From the NCBI GenBank assembly GCA_017311315.1, contig CM029671.1, positions 25,672,227-25,736,226 on the forward strand: 64,000 nucleotides of DNA, written 5' to 3'. Shown one piece after another: positions 35,806-48,075 of this stretch. Position numbers and translations under genes: made by a program. The DNA is from Dendrocalamus latiflorus (lineage: Eukaryota; Streptophyta; Magnoliopsida; Poales; Poaceae). The notes under the pieces were generated by a model that ran no database searches, was not told the origin of the DNA, and was given only the letters and a program-made list of their open reading frames with translations. The number at the start of each line of letters is the position of its first letter. Positions within the stretch are counted from its first letter, which is position 1.

Positions 35806-36860
35806 AGGTTTAAGCAGATGTCTCACTAGCCATCAGCTTTGATGTGCTACGCTGTTACTGACCTACTGCTATACTGTTCACTGTACAGTCGATCTCTTTT
35901 CAGAGTGGAATCCTGCATTTCGTTTGTTAGAACATTCAGCGAGTGGTACCGTGGTAATGCTGCAAGCTACAGGACTTGCAGTACACCTGCAAAGGTACCG
36001 CATGTCACACTTCCACTCGTGTAAAACTCCTGGTCATTCTCTCTTGTCTGGCCATGATGCACTCCTAGCTAGCTGGCTGTTACATGATTGAACTCAGCTC
36101 ACCTGGCCAGAACGATGCAAAAAGGGGCAGGAGGAGGCTTGTAGCTTGAATCACCAAATATGCTAATGCAACACATGTCTGGACGAGTTGAGGAACGTCA
36201 TGGTGATGCGTTGCATTGCATGCCTCTCTCTGCAAGAGATACACGATTCCATTCTCCTACCACTACTGCCTTCTAGCGACTAACAACGCTGCCAAAATTT
36301 CGTTTTCAGCCATGCATGATGGCAGACATGACATGGATTGCTCCCAAATTATTCAACTCGAGTAACATGGCTTGTACCGTCGTTAAGGGCCATGCTTGTG
36401 GAATGTAGACAACAAAGTGATTGGACTTGGGGTCTATACTAGTGTATGGCTTGACGTGAACGGATCAGATTGACATTTATAAATAATGCTATATGGATTA
36501 GTTCAGTTAGCGAACACGGCTTCATGACCACGACGTTTGGATTCATAAGCGACATGGAACGTTACTGCCATCCGCTGCTGATTGCTCCGTACATCGTCGC
36601 ACTGTATTTAAGGCGTAAACATGGCTAAGTTGGTAGGCACGCATATTCGGCTTGGCGGATTTAGACGTGGATACAACAAATAAACAAGCCCAAACCACCG
36701 TAGACTTGCCTTGATGGGCTCAACTTCTTGCTCGATTGGAGCTCTAATGCTCTATCAGCACGCCTCCTGGAACGCAGAAAGTCACATGTATTTTACAGGA
36801 AAGAGTACAATTTTCTTACACGATTCGAGTAATCACCATATTCCAACGGGACCCTGTTTT
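35806..36860. other. No gene recognised
   Basis: Short frames only; nothing recognised. Confidence 0.45.
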
Positions 36861-36864
36861 TTAG

Positions 36865-37085
36865 GTGTTGCTCATTTAGATCTAAAAGCCTTGTCTTATG
36901 ACGTATTTTGCATTGTAATGGTTGACAATACGATGTAATTGCTGACCGTTTTTTATCATAAAAATAAAATAATAAAAAGTTATATCATCACAGACAATAA
37001 AAAATAAGAGAAAAAACTATAAAGAATCATAACATCAATAAAAAATGAAAGTAAAATACTAGACACTGAAGCTGTAATGGGTGGC
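36865..37085. mobile_element. MITE family A, worn copy
   Basis: Starts 'aggtgttgctcatttagat', keeps an A-rich middle with 'catcacagacaata' and ends 'gaagctgtaatgggtggcgc'. Strongly diverged. Confidence 0.45.
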
Positions 37086-37089
37086 GCTT

Positions 37090-37945
37090 AACTACTGTGT
37101 CTTTTTAAGTTTCAGAAAAATATGGGAATTTGAAGATCACGAGGATGATGGCGCATAGGAAAAGCGGAGAGGGGGAAGTATCAACGGCTTCCAACGGACC
37201 GTCGCATCGGCGCCGTCGGGTGGAGGGTCGCAGAATTCTTCTGACGCTCCTCGCGCCATGCCTCCTCCGTACGATCTCGATCGGACGAACTAGATGGCAA
37301 CACGGAGAGAAACTGGGGAGCTGCGCCGGTCCGGATCGCCCTCGCTCCTGGCTTGTTGCTCAGTGCCCCGTCTCATGTCCCTAGAGATCTTCTGCGCCGA
37401 TGGTCCTGTGTATTTGTGTAGCCGCTTCTCCACCCTTCCATTCTTGGACGTATCCAAGATTGTGATTCTGTCCTATCGCATTGCTGTCCTGTTTTTAACT
37501 GATGCTTAAAATTTGTCTCGACTGTCCAGGTATTTCCCCCCTGCATGCTAGCAGCATCATTTGTTCTTGGCTGCTCCAAGTACATCATGATACATTTGAA
37601 AGTAGATTTCTTTAGTACTTCCAACCAGACAAATTGTGAGCCTATTCCTTCAAGGCAACGTATTTATTTTATAATATCGCAAAAAAATACAGGGAATTTA
37701 TTGAGGATCCAACATGAGCGTACGCTGAGTATCATAACTGTTTTACAGATGAAATTTCTTGACAAAAAGCAGCTCTCCAGATCTCAGGCGCATTGGAGAG
37801 GACACAAAAGATAGACAAGCTGAACTTTTGCAGTTGATGGCGCTAGATCGAAGCACAATTAGCGTGGGGTGCGCATATTCATCCCTGTCTCAAGGTTTCT
37901 TTGTCCATAAATGACAATCAAATACATCATGTAAGAATCGAGATT
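37090..37945. other. No gene recognised
   Basis: The frame 37130-37384 is Arg/Gly-rich and unmatched. No exon structure is convincing. Confidence 0.45.
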
Positions 37946-37954
37946 CTACGGTGA

Positions 37955-38165
37955 TGCTCCAACTAGCTTGTGGCTAAAATTATACTATACCGACTGTTAA
38001 TTTTTCTAAGAAAAAATAAAAAGAAAATCTGTTATATACAATGCAAATGAATAAGAAAAAAAGAAAAGACAAAAAAGTCTAAAATAATCTAAAATTAAAA
38101 ATCGATATATTTCAAGTATGTTTTATCGTAAATAAATTAAAAAAAGCTCGAGCCGTTTAGAGTGG
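37955..38165. mobile_element. MITE family A, worn copy
   Basis: Contains 'ggtgatgctccaactagcttgtggc', an A-rich middle ('aaagaaaagacaaaaaagtctaaaa') and an end 'gagccgtttagagtgggccc'. Confidence 0.5.
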
Positions 38166-38329
38166 GCCCGCATGACTTAACAGGTTACAACGGTCTGTCT
38201 GCGAGAAACTGCCAAGCAGGTACGCTCCTGTGTGGCCCTAGCAGAACATAAGCCGCTTCCCAAAGCGCCATTCAAAGGTCGCACCCGCTCTCCTAGGCTC
38301 CTAGCCAAGAGAATTAGAGAAGCGAAGCG

Positions 38330-38581
38330 AAGAGAGAGAGAGAGCAGAGAGCCAGAGACCACGAGAGCAAAGACCGCATGAGAGAGAAACCTCGTTTCAT
38401 TACCAAAACCCCCCAAAATCTCCCAGATTTGCTCCGCATTTCCGCAAACATCCCGCCAAATCAACCCCATTGTGCGCGCGAACAGGCGGGTGGATGCAAA
38501 GCGAGTTGCAGGATCGGAGTCCCATCCGAGCGGACAGTTTCCAATCCGAACGCGGCCGCATTCGACTAGGGTTAGCTCTCT
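38330..38581 (+). promoter_or_regulatory. Probable promoter end and 5' UTR exon of SCAB1
   Basis: A GA-rich tract (38330-38350) and CG-rich leader end at ctagggttagctctctg with a good donor, gtaacctcc, at 38582. An acceptor at 39760 (tttgagccag) or 39788 would splice this leader to the exon that carries the SCAB1 start. Such a noncoding first exon with a long first intron is inferred, not proven. Confidence 0.5.
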
Positions 38582-39807
38582 GGTAACCTCCCTTTTTCTG
38601 CTTTTTCTTGGTTAATTTTGCGTTGTTTCTGACCCGCTGCTTGCTTGGGAGGTGGAAATTTTTTTTGTTTATTTTGGTACTATGATTCTGCTCTTGCTGC
38701 CGTTCGAGGCGTATTTGGTTAAATTTTTAATCAAATGCTGCTAGATTTGGTGTTAGAGTCGGTTTACGCAAGCAAGTAACAAATTACAGTTTTGCATTTC
38801 CGTGGAGTGGTTGGATAGTTAGCAATGCAACCTAGAAAGAGATGTCCAAATAATGAAGTGATACGGCTGTACTTCAGTTTTAATTTTCTTGTAAGTGTCG
38901 TATAGAAGAGTGTAAGAACTGAATAGCTAATATAAGTAAGTTGACTACTAGCTTGTTGAAAAAACTAATTTTAGCTGTGAATTGTTATTTTGTAGTTTTA
39001 TTTGTTGAGAAAATGGTTATTTTGTTTCGTTGATGGCCTTTTGTTTCCCTTACTAACTGATTTTTTGGTCGATGCCAGCTAGAAAGTTTGAAATTTCTTT
39101 TATACATGGTTTTATAATTGAATTGCCTAATAGAATTCTGTTGTTTGACCTTGTGATTTTCTGTTGCTTTAGATGTTTCAAGAGAGTATACATTGCCAAA
39201 AAAAAAGTGTGTTTTACCAGGATTAATCCCATATACTGAACTTTTGCTTCCTGTCATTGTACCATTTTTTGGTTAACTAACCTTATGTTTCCGACCGACC
39301 ACTCCAACTGTAGAGGGAAGTCCTTTACCTTAATTCATTGACAAATTTGCACTCTGGGTCATCTCAATGTCCTTTTTAGTGGAATTCACGACACCGATGT
39401 GAAAATTAGTTGGTTCTCCTGATCTCAGTTGCTTCTAGTGCAGGTTTGTAGTTGTGAGTTTAGTGGCGATACTGTAAGATCATGTGATGTTTGTTCTTGC
39501 ATCACATAAGGGTTGGTGCTAGCACATGCACACAGCTAGATGATATTGTATTGCTCTTCCAGCTTGTTTCTGCCGCTCTTTTTTCCTCTAGTTCCACACT
39601 GCAATTTTCATTCCGGTGTTTTTTTTTTCGCCTTCCTTTATTTGAAAATTTTTGCCTTCTTTTATGTCTGTGGACGTATATTTAAAACAGAAAACCGTGA
39701 TGTATCAAGCATTTCCACTAACGATTTATTCATTGTGGTCAATTGCGAACTTTGAGCCAGGCACCGACGCTTGCTCTTGTGGAATCAGGGTTGAGAGTTT
39801 CTTCTCG

Positions 39808-42800
39808 ATGACTCGGGCATCAACTATTGATTTCGGACGGAAGACGCAGAGTGAGGTTCACTGGTCTGGGCCACTGCGTCCAGTAAACTTCATCAGAAAT
39901 AAATTCCCTACCTACAAGAATGGTTCGAATGGGATCGTGATCAAATTGACAGATGGCCCAGAAGGGCCATCTCTTAAGGAGGTTGTTGCCAAGGAGACAG
40001 CAGATCTACTTGATAAGCGTCAGCGCCTTTCAGTCCGTGAACTTGCCATGAAATTTGAGAAGGGTCTGAACACTGCCACATTGTTGTCTAATGAGGTATG
40101 TAATTCTACCTTTTCAGTTCTTGTCTCCTGAACACATTTGGCCATTGGTTCAATTAGTGGAGCTATTTATACCTAAAGATGTTTATCTGGCCTTGGCTTG
40201 AACACTCAGGTTAAATGGAGACAAGTGGCTTTATTGGAGCGAGACATCCTTCTGAAGAATCTAAAGAGTGTATTGGAGTCATTGAGAGGTCAAGTAGCTG
40301 GCAAATATAAGGATGAAATCGAGGAGTCCCTATCTATGGTTGGTTTCTTCTTTCGAACCATATTTATATTCTCACCAAGGATTATTGTTCTTAAATGTGT
40401 ATTTATCTTTAATGGCATTGCAAGAGTTTCTAACTTCCTATTTTTTCTTCAAAGAAATTTCCAGCTATATGCCAAAACAATCCCTTTTTTGTGGAAACTT
40501 TAATAGTTTGATACTTTCCATAGGTGGATATTTTAGCAGTACAGCTATCCAAAAGAGAAGATGAGTTGCTTCAGCAAAAAGCAGAGGTCACGAAAATAGC
40601 GACCTCATTGAAACTGGTGCGTTCAAAATTCCTTGTAGGTTGGTAATGTTATTCTATGAACATTTGTAAACATGTTTTAGTTTAATTATCCCTTCAGCGT
40701 TGGCTGTTTATAATTTTTAACCAAATGCCAGTTTCCATGTTTAATTTTTCTTAATTTGCTAAGTTGCTACTGGATTTGGAGGAAAGCAAAGTTTTCCTGT
40801 GATTTATCTGCAATGCATACGACTTTAAAAATATTATCTATGAAGTTCATGAAAGTTGGTTCTTGCCGCTATAATATGCAAGATAATCTAGAGGGAGTGT
40901 TGCTTTTGTTGAGACTTGAGAAACAGACTTTGTATCGCACCATACCATGGACTTGAAATAGTTGTGCTGTTCTCTTCCAAAATGCACAGAAAAATTTCGG
41001 GCACATGCAGATCATGGCTTGTTGAGTAACACAATTTAGGAGTTCCAACTGATTTCCCCAACATGGTTCAGAATTAGACATTCTGGCAATTATTTGTTCA
41101 TAAAGCATGATCCAGCTCCTCTTGGATTTGCTTGTCCTTAGACTTCATGATCTGATAATCATTGCTCCATACAGAAGTACGCTTGATCTCTTCTCGGATA
41201 GATCTGTCCATTGGTATGTTTCCATTTGTTCATCTGTTCAAGCATTGTTTTTCCTTCTGTATTGCTAATAGGCTTCTGAAGATGCCAAGAGAATTGTTGA
41301 AGAAGAAAGAGCTAATGCTCGCATGGAGATAGAAAATGCCAGAGGTGCTGTACAAAGAGTTCAACAATTACTTAAAGAGCAGGAAAACAGTTCTCAAAGA
41401 ATTGGGAAGCAGGTAAGTGATATCTAATAATATGAACACTATGTTCTCTTAAGTTCTCCTTTCTAGTACCATTGATTACTTACCTGGAATACATGGCCTG
41501 GACCACTTTCCCTCATTTATTTATTTGTGCCCATATCTAATTCATCCTCTCAACTTTTCTAGAAGTTCTTCTGTACAAAATCAGTTACATTTGTGAGTTG
41601 TTTTTTTTATTTGACTATGTAACTTTCTACATCTTGCGTCATACAGAACCTGTGCAATGGTTTGCTTTGCTTTTGTTCTTAGTTTATCTAAATGGACCAC
41701 TTTCCTCAATTTTGAAGATTTCCTGCTCAGCTGTCTGTAGAGATATAAACATTCTCTATATACAAGCAAAACTATCCTGGTTGAGCAGCACAGTGTTTCT
41801 ATTGACATAACTCTGATGGTAACACACAACATTGGTCACTTATTTTGTTGTTGTGTGAACCATAAATCATTTACCTTGATACATTTCTTCTTGGTGTTAC
41901 TTTTGTTATCATGTTTCCTATTTATCTTAGTAGGCGCTTTTGGCCTTAAACTCCTCCCAATTTCCAGCTGTCCGTGACCTACTGTTGTTCATCTATGTTA
42001 AGAGATTGATGCTGTTTCTTATTTAGAGTTCCTTAAGTTTCCAGTTGAACTGTGCATATATGATTTTCATTTAATGCTTGAAATCTTTTTAAGGATGTGG
42101 ATGAACTTAAGAAAAAAGTTCAAGAAGCACGAAGAGTGAAAATGCTGCACTGCCCCAGCAAGGTAGAATTCATATGCTTGTTGTGTGACCCTACATATGA
42201 AATTGCACCTTCTATCTTATGTATTTGGCAATTGGCATATTTACTTGATCATATGGTTTTTATATAATACCAAATATATTTCAAGTCTTTGAATACCTGT
42301 CTAGGCAATGGACATCGAAAATGAGATCCAAGTTCTACGTGATCAATTTGCTGAGAAGTCCTCAAATTCTGCTCATCTTTTGAAAGAGGTATGCTTTAAA
42401 CATGTTGATTTCGTTTTTTTTTTGCATTGCTTTTTTTATAGAAATATCTTGATTTGTTTAACTGGAGGTTGAAATTCAACCGGCAATTTGCAGTATGAAT
42501 TGGGTGAATCAGATCGTGTACTCTGGGGCATATTGAAAATTAAAGAATGCAAGAGCTTGCCAATTTGGTCAATACTCACAAGCATGGAATCATATGTCAA
42601 TTCTATAACTTACTTGGTTTTGTTCAACTTTGAGTCTTTGATGTGCAGATAAGCAGAACCTTGTCAAAGAGATTGACATGTTTGGTTATTGCTCAATTGC
42701 ATGCCTATTATAACTGTTATTATTTTCTAGAAAACTTATCTTGCTACTTGGATCAACCATAAAAGGCAAATAATAGCGTCTTGTAAATCAAATTTTTTTC

Positions 42801-45253
42801 TGTTATTCTATGCTGCTTCTCAAACTTGCTAAGTTTCCACGAATGTCTTTCTATTTTCAAATTTGAATGAGTGGAATAGTTCCAGTGTGTCAATAGTTAT
42901 GATACAGTCTGAATCATGGACTGGTATTATCTGATTTCGAACTATTCATTGATTGTTATTTATCAGTTGGAATTGCATCAAAGATTTGATGAAAATGATG
43001 TGCCCTCGTATGAGTTGGAGGGTCTTGAAAGCTTAGGCTCAATGTTGCGCATAGTTGTCCGGAACAATGCATATGTGGATTTACCGAATAGTTCAATCCA
43101 GTGGTTCCGCATACAGCCTAAAGGAAGCAAGAAAGAAATCATTTCAGGTGGAAGTGGAGTTATTTTCATCGTACAAAATACTCTTGTTTCTACATATAAC
43201 GTATTTTTGACGCTTGTTGCTACTAAACTTTTAGGGGCCACAAAGCCAGTATATGCTCCAGAACCACATGACGTTGGGCGGTACTTGCAAGCTGAGATCA
43301 ACCTTGGTGGTGAAATCTCAGTCGCAAAGACTGCTGGCCCAGTAGACCCTGGTTTGTTTTCCTGACATATGGTTATTTGACAAAGTTACGTTGCTTTCAT
43401 GATTATGACATGGCTAGGCTAACATTACTTCGGTTGTCGAGCAGCTGCAGGATTGGTCGATTACGTAGAGACTCTTGTAAGGAATCCTGAAACTGAGTAT
43501 AATGTATGATCATCCCTTCCTCAGCCACTTTTATTTCTGCACAGGATGTATATAATTTATTACTAGTTAGAGACCCGTGCGTTGCAACGGAGTCATAAAA
43601 ATGGTGAGAGGGAATTTACTGCTTGGCCAACTTCATACATCAAACATTGGAGAGCAAGCGACAGAGAGAGAAAGGTGGCCAGAATACACGAGGAGATGGG
43701 GAAAGTGGAGGGGTGGGCGGTTGTATCCTGAGAGAGAGAGGAGGAGAGAGACGAATGGTCCAAATTAAATCGGATGGCTGTAGAGAAAAGAGAGGAGAAC
43801 GTACTGACGACCACCAACTCCTCTTTATATAATAGTAGAGATATAAGGGTTGCCATTTGCTAAGGCTTATGCCGTACTCAACCAAACAGCTCGGGCCAAT
43901 ATGTTGCCTTTTGTAGTTTCCCTGTTGGCATTGTTTTCCCTGTTGGCATTTCTCTGCTGCTTTTATGTTGAAAAATCAGTTTCTTTTTATTGCTTATTTC
44001 AATAACAATTGAAAATAGAAAATGCTTGATAGATTAGGTCTTTAGGGATCTCTAGGGTAGATCTAGCGGGGTGCTTCTTTTCTCTAGGGTTCTTGATGTT
44101 CTACCGAGAGGGAGAGAGGGGTACCGACCTTCGGATGTAGAGGAAGCAGAAGCGGCCATCACGGGTACGCTCGGTGACGTCTGCGCACGGGCAGCGACGG
44201 TCGGGGAAGAGGTGCGGGGCTCCTCAGCGGCGTGTTCCGGGCGGTGGCGTCTCCCTGGCGACGGTGAACGGCGGTGGAGCTTCCCGTCGCTACAGCGCCC
44301 CCTCTTAGATCGGTCTAGGGTTTTGTCGGTGGGGTGGCGGCGGCACAGGTCAACCTTGGGATACGTGCCGCCCGGCCCCCACCTCTGTTTATATAGCGCT
44401 GGCGACAGGGGCCCACCAGCCTATTGGGCTGGGCGCCCCCGATCAGGGCACGGTCAAAGGGTTGGCATTTGGCCGTTGGGCCAAATGCCTGAGATCATCC
44501 TAACAATGCTATCTATTTCATTTTACCCTATCTTAACAATGTCCTTTTGTGCTTGCACTCCACAGCTCATTATGCAGCTTTATCCAGTGAATTAGTATCT
44601 TCAAGTCATTGTTTTGAGAGTACCCTTGTTTTGTCCCTTACGGCAGGTCGTTGTTCTTCAAGTGAATGGAATTGATCAGCCTACAGATTCTATTCATGTT
44701 CTTTGTATTGGGAAACTGCGGATGAGACTTGCCAAAGGAAAGACAGTCGTTGCGAAGGAGTTTTATTCCTCATCGATGAAGGTATTCTGTAGCCACATTT
44801 CAACATTATAAGATGGTAGTTGCAGAGGGACTTGCCTCCATATCACTCGTCAGTAGCTGGTATTCTGCGTCATTGGCTTATAATGCAATCTAATCCGTGT
44901 TTATTTCTATCTATTTTCAGTTATGTGGCGTTAGAGGCGGCGGAGATGCTGCCCCGCAGGCCATCTTTTGGCAACCCAGAAAAGATCTCAGCTTGGTCTT
45001 GGGCTTTGAAACAACCAGAGAGCGTAACTCAGCGATCATGCTCGCTCGGAGATTTGCTATTGACTGCAATGTAAGTCACTGAGCTTAAAAGTGGTTGTAC
45101 TTCGTCGCATTATGACTCGAGGAGTTTTGGTTTCTCAGACTTAAATATTCTTGCTAATTTTTTTTTACTCTACTGTGGCAGCCACGCCTTACCTTTTTAG
45201 TTGGCTGAATGCAGATTATCCTTGCTGGTCCAGGGGACAAAACTCCGTGGTGA
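39808..45253 (+). CDS. SCAB1: Stomatal closure-related actin-binding protein, 12 coding exons
   Basis: SCAB1 binds, bundles and stabilises actin filaments in the cytoplasm and slows actin rearrangement during stomatal closure. Coding exons 39808-40095, 40210-40338, 40524-40616, 41272-41412, 42094-42162, 42305-42388, 42967-43147, 43235-43351, 43445-43503, 44647-44781, 44921-45070 and 45215-45253 join in phase with GT-AG borders to 494 aa, near the usual length. The N-terminal actin-binding part has LKEVVAKETADLLDKRQRLS. A long coiled coil follows (RGQVAGKYKDEIEE, then KREDELLQQKAEV and DAKRIVEEERANARMEIENA). The C-terminal Ig/PH fusion has QWFRIQPKGSKKEIISGATK, KPVYAPEPHDVGRYLQAEI, YSSSMKLCGVRGGG and RNSAIMLARRF. 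MTRAS at 39808 is taken as start because the family begins this way. The intron before exon 10 holds two transposons. Confidence 0.93.
43563..43841 (-). mobile_element. Non-autonomous Helitron, 279 bp
   Basis: Read on the minus strand it starts TCTCTACTA, has near its end a short GC-rich hairpin within ccgttgcaacgcacgg, and finishes CTAG. Host A precedes and host T follows, so it sits between A and T without a target duplication. All these are Helitron marks. It lies in the SCAB1 intron between coding exons 9 and 10. It has no Rep/helicase frame. Confidence 0.85.
44027..44505 (-). mobile_element. Solo LTR, 479 bp, with 5-bp target duplication
   Basis: On the minus strand the element starts TGTTAGGATGATC and ends CTATCA, the TG...CA ends of an LTR. 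It is flanked by a perfect ATGCT duplication (44022-44026 and 44506-44510 on the plus strand). A TATA-like CTATATAAAC is present near 44390 on the minus strand. No internal retrotransposon domain or second LTR is nearby, so it is a solo LTR left by recombination. Its strand is opposite to SCAB1. Confidence 0.92.
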
Positions 45254-45792
45254 ACACTGAACATAGAAGCTAGGACGGCACCAGGCACCAGCTAAGCTAA
45301 CCTCTTCCACGCACTGAGTTCTGACCCTACCTGGCATGTACATTTGTGGGCGCATGGCATTCAGTAGTTAGATATCTGATCTATGTAGTTTAGTGCCCTG
45401 TAAAGGCGACGCCGAGGCATAATTTTAACTGCCTTGTCGTGATGTCGTCGTCTTTCCATTGGCACCATGTTTTTTAGTTTCTTGCTAGGCCATTTTCTTT
45501 CGAGACATGGATGCATCCCCTAGCTGTGCTTGCTAGTATAACTTTTGTTCGTGAACTGCTCCTATCCAAATCCGAAGCACCTTTTTATCTTTTGTTTACC
45601 TGGCCTGTCCCAGATCCCAAGTTCGCGAGCACAGCAATGTACCTTCGCCCATTTCCCTGGTGGAAGAGGTGCGTATAAACGCAGCTGCGGCATGGGAACT
45701 GGCTGCGGAGCGAGAGCGCACACCGCACGGTTGCGAGGCAACGCCGCGCGCGTGGACGGGAGCATGCCCGCGTCGCGGTGTTGGTGGCGACG
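45254..45792. other. SCAB1 3' UTR and spacer
   Basis: The first several hundred bases after the stop probably form the SCAB1 3' UTR. GC-rich frames at 45545-45937 on both strands have no recognisable product. Confidence 0.5.
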
Positions 45793-45901
45793 ATGCGCAG
45801 GTGGGCGGAGTCGGCTTGGGGGTGGCGAGATGCAACACCTGTTAATGCATCTACATTATAAACCACCTCTGCCTCATCTCATGCGCAGGTGGGCGGAGTC
45901 G
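45793..45901. repeat. 21-bp direct repeat
   Basis: The word atgcgcaggtgggcggagtc plus g occurs at 45793-45813 and again at 45881-45901, so the start-to-start distance is 88 bp. It lies just upstream of the broken DUF538 gene. Confidence 0.85.
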
Positions 45902-46006
45902 CAACACATTCTTCTTGCACTAGACATCATCACATAGTCAGTACTACCTACCTCACCAAAGCTCCTCTTACCGGTTACAGCCCACCAAGCAAAGAACTTG
46001 ACCGCA

Positions 46007-46355
46007 GTGGCATCCCAAACCATCGAGAGCTACCGGGCCGGCGCCGACGTCGTCCGCGGAGACGCAGCCGCGTGCAAGAAGGCGTCCGCCGAGCTGCTCG
46101 GCGAGCTCGGGGTCCCCAAGGGCCTGTTCCCACCGGGACGGCATGCAGGAGTTCGGCTACAACCGCGCGGCGGGCTTCGTCTGGCTCGTCCAGGGGAGCA
46201 GGAGGTGCACGTCTCACACGTTCAAGAAGATCAAGCAGACCGTGTCGTACGCCGGCAAGGTGACGGCGTTCGTGGAGAAGGGCAGGCTGAAGAAGATCGC
46301 GGGGGTGAAGACCAGGGAGCTGACGCTCTGGCTCAGCGTCGTGGAGGTGTACTGA
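46007..46355 (+). pseudogene. DUF538 gene with lost ATG and frameshift
   Basis: DUF538 proteins are small plant proteins often induced by stress; their function is poorly known. The first part reads VASQTIESYRAGADVVRGD and then KKASAELLGELGVPKGLFP, typical of the family start, but the position expected to be ATG is GTG (46007-46009). After GLFP the frame must change: the original frame gives PGRHAGVRL, whereas a one-base shift near 46130 gives MQEFGYNRAAGFVWLVQ, HTFKKIKQTVSYAGKVTAFV and finally LTLWLSVVEVY with a stop at 46353-46355. Both lesions point to a recent pseudogene, since the rest is clean. A sequencing error could explain the shift but less easily the start. It lies between SCAB1 and the convergent carboxylesterase. 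Confidence 0.78.
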
Positions 46356-46841
46356 AACAAAATCGCATTTTAAAATGAATTCGAATTTATTTTTGAGTTT
46401 GATTTTATTTGATTCTTACTTTCTTTTCTTCTTAAATCACCATCGTTCAAACCTCTCCCTCATTTCTCTGCTTCTGCCCTTCTTCTTCTGTGCACAGTAT
46501 AACCAGTAGACTCTGTATCGACGCTACAAGGACGACGGAATGGCATGCCACGCAAAGCCGTACGTTAAATGCTTCCGATAGAATGGCTCTGATGCAATTA
46601 ACAATAAATAAATTTCCACGTGGTTCATACGGTTGCTTAAACATATGCAGCCGTACGTTAAAATGCTTATGATCGAATGCCTCTGATGCAATTAACAATA
46701 AATAAATTTCCTCGTGGCTCATACGGTTGCTTAACATATGCAGCTGTCAGTCACAACTCACATGTCACAGTCACCACCAGGTAACATGATGCGATTACAT
46801 ATCTTTTCGGTTTTTATCATCTGTTTCTTTTAACTATTATA

Positions 46842-46911
46842 CTTAGATAAATCTGAATGATAATTAGAAAGAAAACATCCGAATGATGTTTATCAATACC
46901 CTTAGACTTAT
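46842..46911. mobile_element. MITE fragment related to the element at 55497
   Basis: The sequence 'gaaagaaaacatccgaatgatg...tatcaataccc' is the reverse complement of the left end of the MITE in the bZIP intron. The other end is not seen, so this is a fragment. Confidence 0.55.
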
Positions 46912-47017
46912 ATATATTTTTAGCTATAAGTGGGGGCAAAAAAATTCTTATTATGTCTTCGCCTTCTCGCATATGAAGACGCGCGCTACTGATCAGAACA
47001 GTACATATACCGTTTCC

Positions 47018-48058
47018 TCAATTCTTGGATCTGTGGCTCTCCACGAACGCCTTCATGTCCTGCAAGACCTTGTTGGCCTCGGCGAGCTCCGGGAAGACGT
47101 AGAACCCGTGGATGGCATCCGGGAACTCCACCACCTGCACCGCCTTCCCCTTCCGCCGCAGCACGTCGGCGTACCGCCGCTGCCAGTCCAGCAGCGGGTC
47201 GAACCCGCCGATCACCACCATCGCCGGCGGGAACGCCTCCGCCAGCTCTGCGTTCTCGTCGGTCACGTGCGCCGCCGGATGGTCACGGTTGGCGCCCACC
47301 GGCAAGAACACATCCCACGAGAAGTCCGACCGCCGGAGGTTCACCACCGGCGCCACGCCCTCCAGCCTCAGCTCCGACTCCGTCCGCTCCTCGCCCCCGA
47401 AGTACGGCTGCACGGGAAAGATCCCAGCGAGGTGGACGGACTTGGCGGAGGACTGCCACGCAGCCGCCCAACGGTTGGCAACGTGGTGGACGATGTTGCC
47501 GCCGGCGCTCTCCCCGGCGAGGAAGCAGCTGGAGAGGTCGATCGGGACGTCGAGGCCCGGGACGCCGTTGGCGTCGATGAAGCGGAGCGCGTCTACGCCG
47601 TCGTCGTAGGAGGCGGGGTACCGGTGCTCGGGCGCGAGCCGGTAGTTGACGGAGACGACGACGGCGCCGATGTCGCTACAGAAGCGGCGGCAGACGCCGT
47701 TGAAGGGGCCGACGGCCGGGGAGAAGAGCGCGAAGCCGCCGCCGTGGTAGTACACGATGACAGGGAGCGGCGACGCGGCCGCCGCGGGGGCGAAGACGCG
47801 CGCCCAGATGCCGCGGGAGGCGTCGATGGTGAAGTCAAAGGAGCGGACGCCGGAGGCGTCCGCGCGCGAGCTAGCGCGCACACTCATGAGGCGGTCGATG
47901 ACTGAGTAGAGGCAGCGGTTGACGGTGCCGTCGCGGCGCTCTATGGCGTCGATGGCGGCCGTGAGCCCGACCAGCTGGAGGCGCACCGATAGCGGCAGCG
48001 GCGGCGGTGTGGGGCGCGGACGGTTGGTGTCAGCTAGTAGTTGGTTCGTGGCTTCCAT
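47018..48058 (-). CDS. Plant carboxylesterase (alpha/beta hydrolase fold-3)
   Basis: The product is a 346-aa alpha/beta hydrolase of the plant CXE family, related to the hormone-sensitive lipase group that also gave rise to the gibberellin receptor GID1. Such enzymes cleave esters of small molecules; the substrate here is unknown. The oxyanion-hole motif HGGG is at residues 105-108. The catalytic triad is visible: S184 in GESAG, D287 in FDPLLD and H317 in IHGF. A retained Ser/His pair argues for an active esterase rather than a GID1-type receptor, in which the His is replaced. No signal peptide is evident. It is a single exon; the start at 48058 (MEATNQ) was chosen because upstream in-frame sequence is low-complexity and comes from a CT microsatellite that would lie in the 5' UTR. 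Expressed convergently to the DUF538 relic. Confidence 0.93.
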   Translation of the reverse strand: MEATNQLLADTNRPRPTPPPLPLSVRLQLVGLTAAIDAIERRDGTVNRCLYSVIDRLMSVRASSRADASGVRSFDFTIDASRGIWARVFAPAAAASPLPVIVYYHGGGFALFSPAVGPFNGVCRRFCSDIGAVVVSVNYRLAPEHRYPASYDDGVDALRFIDANGVPGLDVPIDLSSCFLAGESAGGNIVHHVANRWAAAWQSSAKSVHLAGIFPVQPYFGGEERTESELRLEGVAPVVNLRRSDFSWDVFLPVGANRDHPAAHVTDENAELAEAFPPAMVVIGGFDPLLDWQRRYADVLRRKGKAVQVVEFPDAIHGFYVFPELAEANKVLQDMKAFVESHRSKN

Positions 48059-48074
48059 TATCGTTTCTTGGCTT

Positions 48075-48075
48075 G

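Noticed and set aside
46883..47905. A 340-codon plus-strand frame opposite the carboxylesterase
   Set aside because: It is the antisense shadow of a GC-rich single-exon gene whose catalytic triad is clear on the minus strand.
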